Source of the DNA: Massilia sp. MS-15
Lineage (GTDB): Bacteria > Pseudomonadota > Gammaproteobacteria > Burkholderiales > Burkholderiaceae_D
NCBI RefSeq assembly: GCF_020176695.1
Contig: NZ_JAIWIA010000007.1
Coordinates: 226,298-290,297, forward strand
Direction of reading: 5' to 3'
DNA length: 64,000 bases
The position numbers and the translations under genes were made by a program. Positions 1 through 8,621 of the stretch are shown one piece after another (the stretch's first letter is position 1; the number at the start of each line of letters is the position of its first letter). The notes under the pieces are model-generated. The model did not search any database, was not told the DNA's origin, and saw only the letters and a program-made list of their open reading frames with translations.

Positions 1-815
1 CGGTCCAGTTCGTATAGACGCTTGAGCACGGCGTGCTGGCGCTGCTGCGCGCGCTTCGGGTTGGCGATCGGGTTGTGGCGCGAGGGGTTCTGCGGCAGGC
101 CGGCCAGCATCGCGGTCTCGGCCAGGCTCAGCTCCTCGAGCGGCTTGCCGAAGTAGGCGCGGGCCGCACTGGAGAAGCCATAGGCGCGGTTGCCGAGGAA
201 GACCTGGTTCATGTACAGCTCCAGGATCTGATCCTTGGTGAGCGCGTCCTCGATCCGGTAGGCGAGGGCGATCTCGATCAGCTTGCGCGACAAGACCTTT
301 TCATTGGTGAGGAAGAAGTTGCGCGCCACCTGCATCGTGATGGTCGAGGCGCCGCCGGCGCCAAAGCCTTCGCGCAGGTTGGACAGCACGGCGCGCGCCG
401 CGCCGCGCCAGTCGATGCCCTGGTGCTGGTAGAAATGCGCGTCCTCGATCGCCAGCAGCGCCTCCTTCATGGGCGCCGGGATGCGCGCGATCGGCACGAA
501 GTCGCGCCGCTCGACGCCGAATTCGCCGATCAGGTGGCCGTCGGCGGTATACACGCGCAGCGGGATCTTGGGCTGGTAGTCGAGCACCGCGTCGATCTTC
601 GGCACCTTGGGCAGCACCGCCACCATGACGTACAGCACGGCGCCGGCCGCCAGCAGCACCAGCGCGGCCAGGCTGAAAAAGACCAGCATGCGCAGGCGGC
701 GCGCGCCGGAGCGCGCGGAAGTGGTTGCGGGTGTCGAAGCGGGCTTGTTCACGGGCGGTCGCGGGCTGGGTTGCAGGGCTGCGCCGGCGCGGCCGGGGCA
801 TGGTGTCCGCCGCAT
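1..815 (-). CDS. mrcA: Penicillin-binding protein 1A, N-terminal part (runs off the left edge)
   Basis: Bifunctional class A PBP that polymerises glycan strands and cross-links peptidoglycan at the inner membrane. Reading the minus strand gives a short basic cytoplasmic segment, one membrane anchor and then the glycosyltransferase-51 domain. Its hallmarks are EDAHFYQHQG (catalytic Glu), GGASTITMQ and the SRKLIE motif. The transpeptidase domain lies outside the window. The start is uncertain: an ATG at 815 has a weak AGAG upstream, and an in-frame GTG at 752 (VNKPAST) has no clear ribosome site. The gene is divergent from the OPT transporter. A 10-base palindrome AAAGCGCTTT at 827-836 lies in the shared upstream region. 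Confidence 0.88.
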   Translation of the reverse strand, partial: MRRTPCPGRAGAALQPSPRPPVNKPASTPATTSARSGARRLRMLVFFSLAALVLLAAGAVLYVMVAVLPKVPKIDAVLDYQPKIPLRVYTADGHLIGEFGVERRDFVPIARIPAPMKEALLAIEDAHFYQHQGIDWRGAARAVLSNLREGFGAGGASTITMQVARNFFLTNEKVLSRKLIEIALAYRIEDALTKDQILELYMNQVFLGNRAYGFSSAARAYFGKPLEELSLAETAMLAGLPQNPSRHNPIANPKRAQQRQHAVLKRLYELD

Positions 816-906
816 TCTACTCTGTCAAAGCGCTTTCCTTCCATAACGTCCTATGCGATAGTCACGCCTTCGGCTCTGCCAAAGTATGCATTCCAGGGGA
901 ACTTCC

Positions 907-3198
907 ATGCCTTACGATTCGCCTTCCAGCCCGGGCGCGACCGCCTTCAAGCCATACATACCGGCCAATGCCCAGCTGCCCGAGATGACGCTGCGCGCGC
1001 TCGTCATGGGCACCGTGCTGGGCATGATCTTCGGCGCGTCCTCGCTTTACCTGGTGCTGAAGGTGGGCCTGACGGTGAGCGCCTCGATCCCGGTGGCGGT
1101 GATCGCGATCACCCTGTTCCACACGGCGAAGAAATTCGGCGCGCGCGAATCGACCATCCTCGAGAACAGCATCACCCAGACCGCCGGCTCGGCCGGCGAG
1201 TCGCTCGCCTTCGGCCTGGGCGTGACCATGCCGGCCATCATGATCCTCGGTTTCGACCTGGAGATCTCGCGCGTGATGCTGGTGGGCGTGCTGGGCGGGC
1301 TGCTGGGCATCCTGATGATGATCCCGATGCGCCGCACCATGATCGTCGACGCCCACCGCGAACTGAAGTACCCCGAAGGCACGGCCTGCGCCGAGGTGCT
1401 CAAGGCCGCCGCCACCGAGACCTCGCGCGTGGCCGCCGGCGAAGTCCGCGAGGACGGGTCGGACGCGGCGCGCGACGCCCGCCGCCGCGCGATGCTGATC
1501 TTCGGCGGCTTCGGCATCGGCCTGCTGTACAAGACCCTGAGCGTGTCCTTCAAGGGCTGGCGCGACTACGTCAACTTCGAGTTCGCCAGCCCGCTCAAGG
1601 GCGGCTCGGCCGGCGCCGAAGTCTCGCCCGAGCTGCTCGGCGTGGGCTACATCATCGGCCCGCGCATCGCGCTGACCATGGCGGCCGGCGGCGTGCTGTC
1701 CTATCTGCTCCTGATTCCGATGATCGCGTTCTTCGGCGAGCTCCTCACGGTGCCGCTGGCGCCGGCCACCACCCTGATCAAGGACATGGGCCCCGACGAC
1801 ATCCGCAACGCCTACGTGCTGTACATCGGCGCGGGCGCGGTGGCGGCCGGCGGCCTGATCGCCCTGGTGCGCTCGATGCCGGCCATCTGGAAGGGTTTGA
1901 CCGGCGGCCTGGCCGGCATGGGCAAGGGTTCGGTTGCTGCCAGGGACAAGGCCGGCGGCGAGACCCTGCGCACCGAGCGCGACATCCCGCTCAAGTGGGT
2001 CGTGATCGGCTGCCTGGCCATCATCGCCGTGATCACGGTGGCTACCCCGCTGCACATGAACCTGCTGGGCGCGCTGCTGATCCTGGTGTTCGGCTTCCTG
2101 TTCGCCACCGTGTCCTCGCGCCTGACCGGCGAAGTGGGCTCCTCGTCGAACCCGATCTCCGGCATGGCGGTGGCCACGCTGCTGTTTACCTGCCTGATCT
2201 TCCTGGTGATGGGCTGGACCGGCGGCCAGTACTACGTGACCGCGCTGTCGGTCGGCGCCATCGTCTGCATCGCCGCCAGCAATGCCGGCACCACCTCGCA
2301 GGACCTCAAGACCGGCTACCTGGTTGGCTCGACCCCGCGCTTGCAGCAGTATGCGATCCTGTGCGGCGCCTTCGCCTCGGCCCTGATCCTGGGACCGATC
2401 CTGCTCAAGCTGAACGAGGCCGGCACGGTCTACGTGCCGGCGGCCCAGGTGGCGCCGAACCTGCGGGTGGACGCGTCGAAGCTGACCGAGACCGCGCAGC
2501 TGCAGGGTCCGCAGGCCGCCAGCGACACCCGCACCTATAAAGTGTGGCAGAAGACCGATACCGCCGGCGGCCCGGCCGGCAAGTACCTGGTGGCGGACGA
2601 CGGCCGCCTGGCCTACCTGGTCGACCCCGGCATCAACGGCACCCACAAGACGCGTCCGGACGGCACCGAGGTGAAGAAGTACGATGCGCCGAAGGCGGTC
2701 CTGATGTCCTATATCATCAAGGGCATCCTCGACCAGGAACTGCCCTGGACCCTGGTGCTGTTCGGGGTGATGATCTCGGTGGTGCTGGAGATGGCGGGCG
2801 TGCATGCGCTGGCCTTCTCGGTGGGTGTCTACCTGCCGCTGATCTCGACCCTGCCGATCGCGGTGGGCGGCCTGGTGCGCTGGGTAACGGACCGCCGCAA
2901 CGGGCGCCTGCCCCAGTACGCCAGCCTGAACGAGGAAGCGCGCCAGGCCGCGGGCGACCGCAGCTCGGGCACGCTGCTGGCATCGGGCTACATCGCGGGC
3001 GGCGCCCTGGCCGGCATCGTCATCGCCATCACGGCGGGCGTGCTGACCGACTTCGACACCAGCATGGCCAAGTGGGCCGAAGCCTCGAACCCGTTCTTCG
3101 CGGGACCGGATTCGCACCTGCTGACCCTGATTCCGTACGCGCTGATCATCGCGCTGCTGTACTGGGTGGCGCGCGAAAAACCGCAAGCCAAGACGTAG
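907..3198 (+). CDS. OPT-family oligopeptide transporter
   Basis: Polytopic inner-membrane transporter of the OPT/YSL superfamily, expected to import small peptides or metal-chelate peptides using the proton gradient. The 763-residue protein has the usual size and many hydrophobic segments, with a soluble insertion near residues 510-600 before the last helices. The ATG at 907 is chosen because AGGGGAA sits at normal spacing; an ATG at 886 lacks a ribosome site. Substrate cannot be told from sequence. The stop codon TAG (3196-3198) is part of the GTAG head of a REP-type repeat that follows immediately. Confidence 0.9.
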   Translation: MPYDSPSSPGATAFKPYIPANAQLPEMTLRALVMGTVLGMIFGASSLYLVLKVGLTVSASIPVAVIAITLFHTAKKFGARESTILENSITQTAGSAGESLAFGLGVTMPAIMILGFDLEISRVMLVGVLGGLLGILMMIPMRRTMIVDAHRELKYPEGTACAEVLKAAATETSRVAAGEVREDGSDAARDARRRAMLIFGGFGIGLLYKTLSVSFKGWRDYVNFEFASPLKGGSAGAEVSPELLGVGYIIGPRIALTMAAGGVLSYLLLIPMIAFFGELLTVPLAPATTLIKDMGPDDIRNAYVLYIGAGAVAAGGLIALVRSMPAIWKGLTGGLAGMGKGSVAARDKAGGETLRTERDIPLKWVVIGCLAIIAVITVATPLHMNLLGALLILVFGFLFATVSSRLTGEVGSSSNPISGMAVATLLFTCLIFLVMGWTGGQYYVTALSVGAIVCIAASNAGTTSQDLKTGYLVGSTPRLQQYAILCGAFASALILGPILLKLNEAGTVYVPAAQVAPNLRVDASKLTETAQLQGPQAASDTRTYKVWQKTDTAGGPAGKYLVADDGRLAYLVDPGINGTHKTRPDGTEVKKYDAPKAVLMSYIIKGILDQELPWTLVLFGVMISVVLEMAGVHALAFSVGVYLPLISTLPIAVGGLVRWVTDRRNGRLPQYASLNEEARQAAGDRSSGTLLASGYIAGGALAGIVIAITAGVLTDFDTSMAKWAEASNPFFAGPDSHLLTLIPYALIIALLYWVAREKPQAKT

Positions 3199-3256
3199 GG
3201 TGGGCGGCTCTAGCGCGGAGCCGCTTTGCCCGCGGCCTGCCCGCCGCCCACGCGGT
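3195..3256 (+). repeat. GTAG-type REP palindrome, copy 1
   Basis: The element begins GTAGGGTGGGCGG and ends CCGCCCACGCGGT, with a long internal loop that itself contains GC-rich inverted sequence. Its TAG is the stop codon of the OPT gene. The same arms recur at 3301-3363, 10205-10235, 10284-10314, 18490-18551, 32390-32420 and 53558-53588. Confidence 0.8.
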
Positions 3257-3300
3257 CAGCCAGTCCATGCAGCGCCGCGCCGCGTGACCTGACACCTTGG

Positions 3301-3363
3301 GCGCGTGGGCGGCGCGCACGCAGCCGGCGGCGCACAAGGAGCAGGAACAGCCGCCCACCCTAC
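3301..3363 (-). repeat. GTAG-type REP palindrome, copy 2 (inverted partner of copy 1)
   Basis: Read on the minus strand it starts GTAGGGTGGGCGGCTG and ends GCCGCCCACGCGC. With copy 1 it forms a head-out inverted doublet, as in REP doublets (BIMEs) of other bacteria. It lies between the OPT stop and the end of the epimerase gene on the other strand. Confidence 0.75.
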
Positions 3364-3394
3364 GGGCGGCGCGCCCAGGCTTGCGCTGGAGGGC

Positions 3395-4318
3395 TTAAAC
3401 GAAGGCCAGGTCGTGATGCCGGACCGCGTCGTCCAGCCAGTCGTCCGTGTGCCCGAAGCGGTAGCCCAGCGCCCGGGCGCGTGCCGTGTCCAGCGCCAGC
3501 GGCGTGGCGAAATCGAAGGGCGACAGCTGCCCCGGCGCCTGCGCCGCCACCCGCGTCGCCGCGGCCGGCTCGTCCAGCACCCGCGCGACGCGCGCATGCA
3601 GCTCGAAAGCGGACAGGGCGCCATCGTCGGCGGCATTCACCGGACCGAGGAAGTCCTGCATGCCCGCCCACAGCAGGAAGTCGGCGGCGCCCGCCGCTTC
3701 CATGAAGGACACGCGCGCCGCAGCGTTGGTGTAACGCAGGGGCGCGCCGGCGCGCACCAGGTCGACGTAATGGGCCAGGCGTCCGGTGAAGTCCTCCGGC
3801 CCGCCCAGCACATGGGCCAGGCGCACCGTGGCCAGCGGCAGGTTGCCGTCGCGCACCAGGTAGGCCTCGGCCTGGACCTTGCCCGCCACGTAGCTCTCCA
3901 CCGCGCGGCCAGGGTCGTGCCACGGGTAGTGGGTGTCGATGCGGCGCGCCAGCACCGGCAGGTCGGCTTCACGGTAGGTCCCCTCGGCGGTGGGAGCCGC
4001 CTCGCGGTAGGCGTCGATGGTCGAGCTCATCACGTAGCGACCCACCTTGCCGGCGAAGACCCGGGTCGAGATCGCGGCGTCGAGCGGCGAATAGCACATC
4101 TGGTCGTAGACGATGTCGTAGCGGCAGTCACGGAAGGCGTTGCGCATCGCGTGCTCGTTGCGGCGGTCGACCCGGATCCGGGTGATGCGCTCGCCAAAAG
4201 GGTCGGGCGCATAGCCGCGCGTGGCGATGCTGACCTGGTGGCCCGCACGCAGCAGGCGCTGCACCAGGAGTTTGCCGAAGTAGCGGGTACCGCCGATCAC
4301 CAGTATATGCTTGGCCAT
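3395..4318 (-). CDS. NAD-dependent epimerase/dehydratase family protein (atypical SDR)
   Basis: 307-residue Rossmann-fold protein. The N-terminus holds the nucleotide-binding signature VIGGTRYFG (residues about 6-14), and YVAGK about 155 residues in matches the YxxxK catalytic pair of extended SDRs. The family includes sugar-nucleotide epimerases and reductases; the substrate is unknown here. The ATG at 4318 is preceded by AAGGGAA, so upstream in-frame codons are not used. The gene is divergent from a LysR regulator with a 106-base shared region, so it is the probable target of that regulator. Confidence 0.8.
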   Translation of the reverse strand: MAKHILVIGGTRYFGKLLVQRLLRAGHQVSIATRGYAPDPFGERITRIRVDRRNEHAMRNAFRDCRYDIVYDQMCYSPLDAAISTRVFAGKVGRYVMSSTIDAYREAAPTAEGTYREADLPVLARRIDTHYPWHDPGRAVESYVAGKVQAEAYLVRDGNLPLATVRLAHVLGGPEDFTGRLAHYVDLVRAGAPLRYTNAAARVSFMEAAGAADFLLWAGMQDFLGPVNAADDGALSAFELHARVARVLDEPAAATRVAAQAPGQLSPFDFATPLALDTARARALGYRFGHTDDWLDDAVRHHDLAFV

Positions 4319-4349
4319 GATGTTTCCCTTGTAGGAGTCGGTATATTTT

Positions 4350-4360
4350 CTGCAAAGCAG
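4350..4360. promoter_or_regulatory. Possible LysR-type box in the divergent region
   Basis: CTGC and GCAG form a short inverted repeat around AAA, flanked by T and A tracts. This resembles the T-N11-A dyads bound by LysR-type regulators. It sits about 35 bases upstream of the epimerase start. Short dyads arise by chance, so this is weak. Confidence 0.25.
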
Positions 4361-4392
4361 CAAAAACCGGCAACCGAGAAAAAGTACGTACA

Positions 4393-4415
4393 ATGAATAA
4401 GAAATATTTATTCAT
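4393..4415. promoter_or_regulatory. Perfect palindrome upstream of the LysR gene, candidate autoregulatory operator
   Basis: ATGAATAA and TTATTCAT are perfect inverted arms separated by seven bases. The palindrome ends directly before the GGAGCG ribosome site of the LysR gene. Position and AT-rich symmetry fit an operator blocking transcription or an RNA hairpin hiding the ribosome site. It is conspicuous against the GC-rich background. Confidence 0.5.
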
Positions 4416-4424
4416 GGAGCGTTC

Positions 4425-5324
4425 ATGAAACCCTTGCGCAGCCTTTCCGGCCTGCTCGACTTCGACTGCGCCGCGCGCTGGGGCAGCTTCAAGCTGGCTG
4501 CGCGCGAGCTGCACAAGACGCCGGCCGCGGTCAGCCTGCAGGTCAAGCAGCTCGAGGAAAACATCGGCTTCGCGCTGTTCGTGCGTCATCCGCGCCACAT
4601 CTCGCTCACCGAAAAGGGTCAGGAACTGGCGGTGGCCACGGGGCGCATGCTGGCCGACCTGCGCGCCAAGGTGGCCGCGCTGCAGCGTGGCGACGAGGAA
4701 GCGGTGCTGCGCATCTCGACCACGCATTCGTTCGCGATCAAGTGGCTGGTGCCGCGCATGCACCGTTTCACCAAGCAGTATCCGGAACTGGACATCCGCA
4801 TCGATTCGAACGATGCGCCGGTCGACCTGCAGGCCGACAGCACCGACGTCGCGATCCGCTATGGACAGGTGACGGAGGGCGATCCGACGGTGCTGTTCCG
4901 CGAGCGCCTGGTGCCGGTGTACAGCCCGGAGCTGCTGGCGCCTGGCCAGGAAGCGCTCACGCTGGCCGACCTGTCGCAGCACCACCTGCTGGTGGTGCAG
5001 TCGCCCGAGGCCTGGCTGCAACTGCTCAACGAGAACCGTGCGCTGAAGGGCAGGTATGATTTTTCACGCGTGTACACGCACTGGGGCGTGCTGGTGCAGG
5101 CGGCGGTGGCGGGGCAGGGGGTGGCCCTGGTGCCCTACGGGATCGCGTTCGGGGACATCCAGTCAGGCGCGCTGCGCCAGATTCCCTGCCGCAGCGCGCG
5201 CTTCGAAAGCGGCTACCGGCTGCTGGCCAATCCGCACAAGGAGGGGATGCTGAAGGTGCAGCGCTTCCGCGACTGGATGGTGGCCGAGATGCGCGCGATG
5301 GAAGCGACGCTGGACCGGCGCTAA
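4425..5324 (+). CDS. LysR-family transcriptional regulator
   Basis: 299-residue regulator. Residues about 1-65 form the winged helix-turn-helix (SFKLAARELHKTPAAVSLQV, then IGFALFVRHPRHISLT). Residues about 90-290 form the periplasmic-binding-like effector domain. The pattern resembles the GcvA/AmpR-type subgroup, but no effector can be assigned. The start has GGAGCG about five bases upstream. It is divergent from the epimerase gene at 3395-4318, the usual arrangement of a LysR regulator and its target, and a palindrome covers its own leader. Confidence 0.9.
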   Translation: MKPLRSLSGLLDFDCAARWGSFKLAARELHKTPAAVSLQVKQLEENIGFALFVRHPRHISLTEKGQELAVATGRMLADLRAKVAALQRGDEEAVLRISTTHSFAIKWLVPRMHRFTKQYPELDIRIDSNDAPVDLQADSTDVAIRYGQVTEGDPTVLFRERLVPVYSPELLAPGQEALTLADLSQHHLLVVQSPEAWLQLLNENRALKGRYDFSRVYTHWGVLVQAAVAGQGVALVPYGIAFGDIQSGALRQIPCRSARFESGYRLLANPHKEGMLKVQRFRDWMVAEMRAMEATLDRR

Positions 5325-5393
5325 GTACGCCCAACGGAACCTCTTGCCTGCTCTGACTAAAATCGCTACCCGTTCGGTAGACATTTTCGGCAT

Positions 5394-5576
5394 ATGGAAG
5401 ATTGGCAGTGTTTACGAATTGCACGGTATGTCCGCGCGATCCGGGACCGGCATGCCGCCGCGAGACCGAATGCGGGAAGGCGTCGCTGGCTGCCAGGTGT
5501 TGTCGAGTTTGTCGGCGGTGCGGGCAAATACCGGCCGATCGGCGAGCGGTGGAAGGCTGCGTTGGCACGCCTATAG
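5394..5576 (+). CDS. Possible small protein, 60 residues
   Basis: An open frame that ends 12 bases before the next small frame at 5589. The C-terminal part (VEFVGGAGKYRPIGERWKAALARL, from about residue 37) is balanced and protein-like, but the first half is rich in Arg and Ala, as out-of-frame GC DNA often is. No ribosome site stands out. It could be a small gene, the remnant of a larger one, or chance. No family recognised. Confidence 0.25.
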   Translation: MEDWQCLRIARYVRAIRDRHAAARPNAGRRRWLPGVVEFVGGAGKYRPIGERWKAALARL

Positions 5577-5588
5577 GGAAGCATCATC

Positions 5589-5759
5589 ATGCGAATGATA
5601 AAATCATATCCTGACGATCACGCATCGCGCTGTCATACGAATCGCCAGGCCTGCGCGGATCGATGCATAAGTGTGGATCCTGCCGTCGGCCCGAAGCAGA
5701 TGGTGGTCAGCTACGGCAAGCTCGCCAATGAAATATGGTGGAGCGAGAACATTTCATAA
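5589..5759 (+). CDS. Small hypothetical protein, 56 residues, upstream of the Sel1-repeat gene
   Basis: ATG at 5589 is preceded by AGGGAAG at good spacing. The frame reads MRMIKSYPDDHAS and ends with GPKQMVVSYGKLANEIWWS and a short tail, with ordinary amino-acid composition. It stops ten bases before the Sel1-repeat gene, so the two could be one transcript. Base composition here is visibly less GC-rich than neighbouring genes. No family recognised; an acquired small gene is possible. Confidence 0.5.
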   Translation: MRMIKSYPDDHASRCHTNRQACADRCISVDPAVGPKQMVVSYGKLANEIWWSENIS

Positions 5760-5769
5760 GAACGATACG

Positions 5770-6921
5770 ATGAGCTATCGATTTTGGGTCTGGCGCCAGC
5801 CCGACGATGAACGCTTTCCGACCAATCTCCCCGACACCTTTGCTCTCCTCGGCCGGCTGTATCAGCGGGCAGCACCGGACAATACGACTTTCCCCACCTT
5901 GGCCGAGCGCCTGATGTCCCACTTTCCCTGCTCCAGCGGTTCCGTGTGGGTCGAAGGGGCGCTCGACGGCAGGCCACCCGGCGCGGTCTACAAACTGGAC
6001 CTGGTCTGGGACAGCGCCGATCGGGCGCGGCCGTTCATCCTGAGCGAGGCGCGCGCCCTGGGCCTGAGTGTGCTCGACGAGATCAAGGCAGAATCGCACT
6101 TCTCGAATAACAGGCTGCTGTCGCTCGAGCAAACTACCGACGCGATCAGGAATGCCGAGCAGGCATATCGTGAAGGAAGATACGAAGACGCTTTCGCCGT
6201 CTATGAGCGCCTTGCTCGGGACGGCGTCTCTAGCGCTCAGCATCACCTCGGAATCTTGTACGAGTTTGGACATGGTACGGCAATCGATGTCGACACAGCC
6301 CTGTCCTGGTATGCAAAAGCGGCGCAACGCGGCCACAACCAGGCGCGACATCATTTGGGCAGGCTGTACCTTTCAGGAACGAAGGTTCCGCAAAACTATC
6401 CTGCCGCAATCGAACATCTCACCAATGCGGCCAAGAGGCGTCACCTGGAATCTCAGCGCCTGCTCGCCAGCATGTATGCAAACGGCCGCGGTACCGAAAT
6501 GGATCTGGCGCAGGCAGCCTACTGGTATGGACAGGCCGCGGCCGACGAGGATGAATCGGCTCAGCTGTCGCTGGGTCTGGCGTACAAGAACGGCGAAGGC
6601 GTAGAGAAAAACCTGGAGACGGCAAAGTGGTGGATTCGCAGGTCCGCGTCGCACGCCTACCGTGGTGCCTACTTCGCCATGGGAACCCTGTACCTGAGGG
6701 GAGAGGGCGTGCCTGTCAACCTGGTGCTGGCCCATGCCTTGCACCGGTTCGCGTCGATCGGCAATGTTCTGATGCGATCGGAGGCTGAGCGCCTCACTCC
6801 GGATGCGAGCTTGGATCCGTCAACACTGCAAAAGGCACAGCAGGTGCTCCACGGTCTCAATGCTGCGGCGAACCCGCTTGATTACATTGAACAGGCTTTC
6901 GGAGCGTGGACCAGCAGGTAA
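5770..6921 (+). CDS. Sel1-repeat (SLR) protein of unknown function
   Basis: 383 residues. Roughly the first 120 residues match no family I recognise. From about residue 145 there are five Sel1-like repeats with the AxxxLGxxYxxGxGxxxDxxxAxxWYxxAA pattern, e.g. HHLGILYEFGHGTAIDV and SLGLAYKNGEGVEKN. SLR proteins form helical solenoids that bind other proteins and are common in signalling and host or phage interaction. The start at 5770 (MSYRFWVWRQP) follows AAGAA; an upstream in-frame ATG would overlap the 56-residue frame. No signal peptide is seen. Codon use is less GC-biased than in the flanking genes, hinting at transfer. Confidence 0.75.
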   Translation: MSYRFWVWRQPDDERFPTNLPDTFALLGRLYQRAAPDNTTFPTLAERLMSHFPCSSGSVWVEGALDGRPPGAVYKLDLVWDSADRARPFILSEARALGLSVLDEIKAESHFSNNRLLSLEQTTDAIRNAEQAYREGRYEDAFAVYERLARDGVSSAQHHLGILYEFGHGTAIDVDTALSWYAKAAQRGHNQARHHLGRLYLSGTKVPQNYPAAIEHLTNAAKRRHLESQRLLASMYANGRGTEMDLAQAAYWYGQAAADEDESAQLSLGLAYKNGEGVEKNLETAKWWIRRSASHAYRGAYFAMGTLYLRGEGVPVNLVLAHALHRFASIGNVLMRSEAERLTPDASLDPSTLQKAQQVLHGLNAAANPLDYIEQAFGAWTSR

Positions 6922-7034
6922 GGGCCGGGCAGGCAGATGGTTCCAGCTTGCATTCATGCCGTACAAAGTCTGATGTATCAATCAGACATCTGTTCTCTTC
7001 CTGTTGCGTGGAACCCCGCCGTGCTTGCGCGTGC

Positions 7035-7061
7035 AAAAACGGCGGCCCGCGGGCCGCCGTT
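7035..7061 (-). terminator. Rho-independent terminator of the POT transporter gene
   Basis: On the minus strand the perfect stem AACGGCGGCCC/GGGCCGCCGTT is followed by TTTTT. It lies 22 bases beyond the stop of the gene at 7083-8582. On the plus strand no T-run follows, so it acts for the minus strand only. Confidence 0.85.
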
Positions 7062-7082
7062 CTCATGTGAAAGCGAAGACGC

Positions 7083-8582
7083 TTACTTCACGCCGTGCAT
7101 CAGCTTCTGGATGAGCGGGGCCAGCAGGAACAGCAGGATGCCGCCGCCCAGCAGGATGTAGAAGCCCGAGGTGTAGCCGCTCAGTGCGGAGGCCACCGAC
7201 ATGCCCGACTCGCCCGAGACGTGCGAGGCGAAGATGCCCGACAGGTTGTTGCCGATACCGGTCGACAGGAACCAGCCGCCCATGCCCAGGCCCACCAGGC
7301 GGGTCGGGGCCAGCTTGGTGACCATCGACAGGCCGATCGGCGACAGGCACAGTTCACCGATCGACTGGATCGTGTACACGGCCAGCAGGGTCCAGGCCGG
7401 GATCTGGCCGACCGGGTCGAGCAGCTGCGACAGCGCGTACATCAGCAGGCCGAAGGCCAGGCCGTTGATGATGATGCCCAGGCCGAACTTGCGCGGGATC
7501 GACGGGTTGACGTTGCGCTTGCCCATCGCGACCCAGATCGCGGCGATGATCGGTGCCAGCGCGATGATGGCCACCGAGTTCACCGACTGGAAGTAGGCGA
7601 CCGGGATTTCCCAGCCGAGGAAGTTGCGGTTGACGATCTGGTCGGCCAGGAAGGTGAACGAGCTGCCGGCCTGCTCGAAGAAGCACCAGAACAGGATGTT
7701 GAAGAAGAAGATGATCATCATGGCGATCGTCTTGTCGCGCGACACCTTGCCTTCGCGGACGCCTTCGACGATCAGCATCAGCGCCAGGATCACGAACATG
7801 ATCGACAGGACGATCTGCAGGTTGGCGGCGCCGGCGCGCAGCAGCAGGTAGACGACCGGGATCACGACCAGCGAGCCGACGATCACGCCGAGCAGGCGCT
7901 TCGGGCTGGCCAGTTCGCCGACCGGCGCACCGATGCCCTTGAGCTGCTTGCGGCCGATGTAGAACCACACCAGTGCGATCAGCATGCCGATGCCGGCGGC
8001 GAAGAACACCGCCTTGTAGGCCGGCACGGCGCCGTCGCTCAGGCGCTCGGCCAGTTCGCCGGTGACGATCGGGGCGAAGAAGGCGCCCGCGTTGATGCCC
8101 ATGTAGAAGATGGTGAAGCCGGAGTCGCGGCGGGTATCTTCGATCGAGTACAGCTGGCCGACCATGGCCGAGATGTTCGGCTTGAACATGCCGTTGCCGA
8201 CGATGATGGTGGCCAGGCCGAGCTTGAAGATCTCCTGGTCGGGCAGGGTGATCATGAACAGGCCGGCCGCCATGAACACCGCGCCGACCAGGATCGAACG
8301 CTGGTAGCCAATGACCCGGTCGGCCACGTAGCCGCCCAGGACCGCGCCGGCATACACCAGGGCGAGATAGGAACCGTAGGTCAGGTTGGCGTCGGCCTGG
8401 CCGACGGCGTCGCCACCGTAGAACTGGGCGACGATGTAGAGCACCAGGGCCCAACGAATGCCGTAGAACGCGAAGCGTTCCCAGAATTCAGTCATGAACA
8501 GCATCCACAATGGCGCTGGATGGCCCATGATCTGCTTGAATTCTGGGATCGGTCCCTTGGCTGAAGTAGCTGCACCGCTCAT
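7083..8582 (-). CDS. POT/PTR-family peptide:proton symporter
   Basis: 499-residue MFS-fold transporter importing di- and tripeptides with protons across the inner membrane. The POT signature EFWERFAFYG is at residues 32-41, and FYMGINAGAF and the later FFEQAGSS segment are also family hallmarks. About 12-14 helices are expected. It resembles DtpA-type proteins in length. The start ATG at 8582 is preceded by GGGAGGAACCGC. With the OPT transporter nearby this region holds two peptide uptake systems, though they are separate transcription units. Confidence 0.92.
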   Translation of the reverse strand: MSGAATSAKGPIPEFKQIMGHPAPLWMLFMTEFWERFAFYGIRWALVLYIVAQFYGGDAVGQADANLTYGSYLALVYAGAVLGGYVADRVIGYQRSILVGAVFMAAGLFMITLPDQEIFKLGLATIIVGNGMFKPNISAMVGQLYSIEDTRRDSGFTIFYMGINAGAFFAPIVTGELAERLSDGAVPAYKAVFFAAGIGMLIALVWFYIGRKQLKGIGAPVGELASPKRLLGVIVGSLVVIPVVYLLLRAGAANLQIVLSIMFVILALMLIVEGVREGKVSRDKTIAMMIIFFFNILFWCFFEQAGSSFTFLADQIVNRNFLGWEIPVAYFQSVNSVAIIALAPIIAAIWVAMGKRNVNPSIPRKFGLGIIINGLAFGLLMYALSQLLDPVGQIPAWTLLAVYTIQSIGELCLSPIGLSMVTKLAPTRLVGLGMGGWFLSTGIGNNLSGIFASHVSGESGMSVASALSGYTSGFYILLGGGILLFLLAPLIQKLMHGVK

Positions 8583-8609
8583 GCGGTTCCTCCCGAAATA
8601 GTGTTTTTT

Positions 8610-8621
8610 AAACGATCGTTT
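8610..8621. promoter_or_regulatory. 12-base perfect palindrome upstream of the POT gene
   Basis: AAACGATCGTTT lies 28 bases upstream of the transporter start within an AT-rich stretch (T6 before and T5 after). This is a plausible operator, but the regulator is unknown. Confidence 0.3.

Noticed and set aside
33..2540. Long open frame on the plus strand across mrcA and the OPT gene
   Set aside because: Composed of Arg, Gly, Ala and Pro runs typical of out-of-frame GC-rich DNA; it overlaps two genes with clear motifs.
5344..5598. 84-codon frame starting MPALTKIATRS
   Set aside because: No ribosome site, overlaps the better-supported frame at 5589, composition not protein-like throughout.
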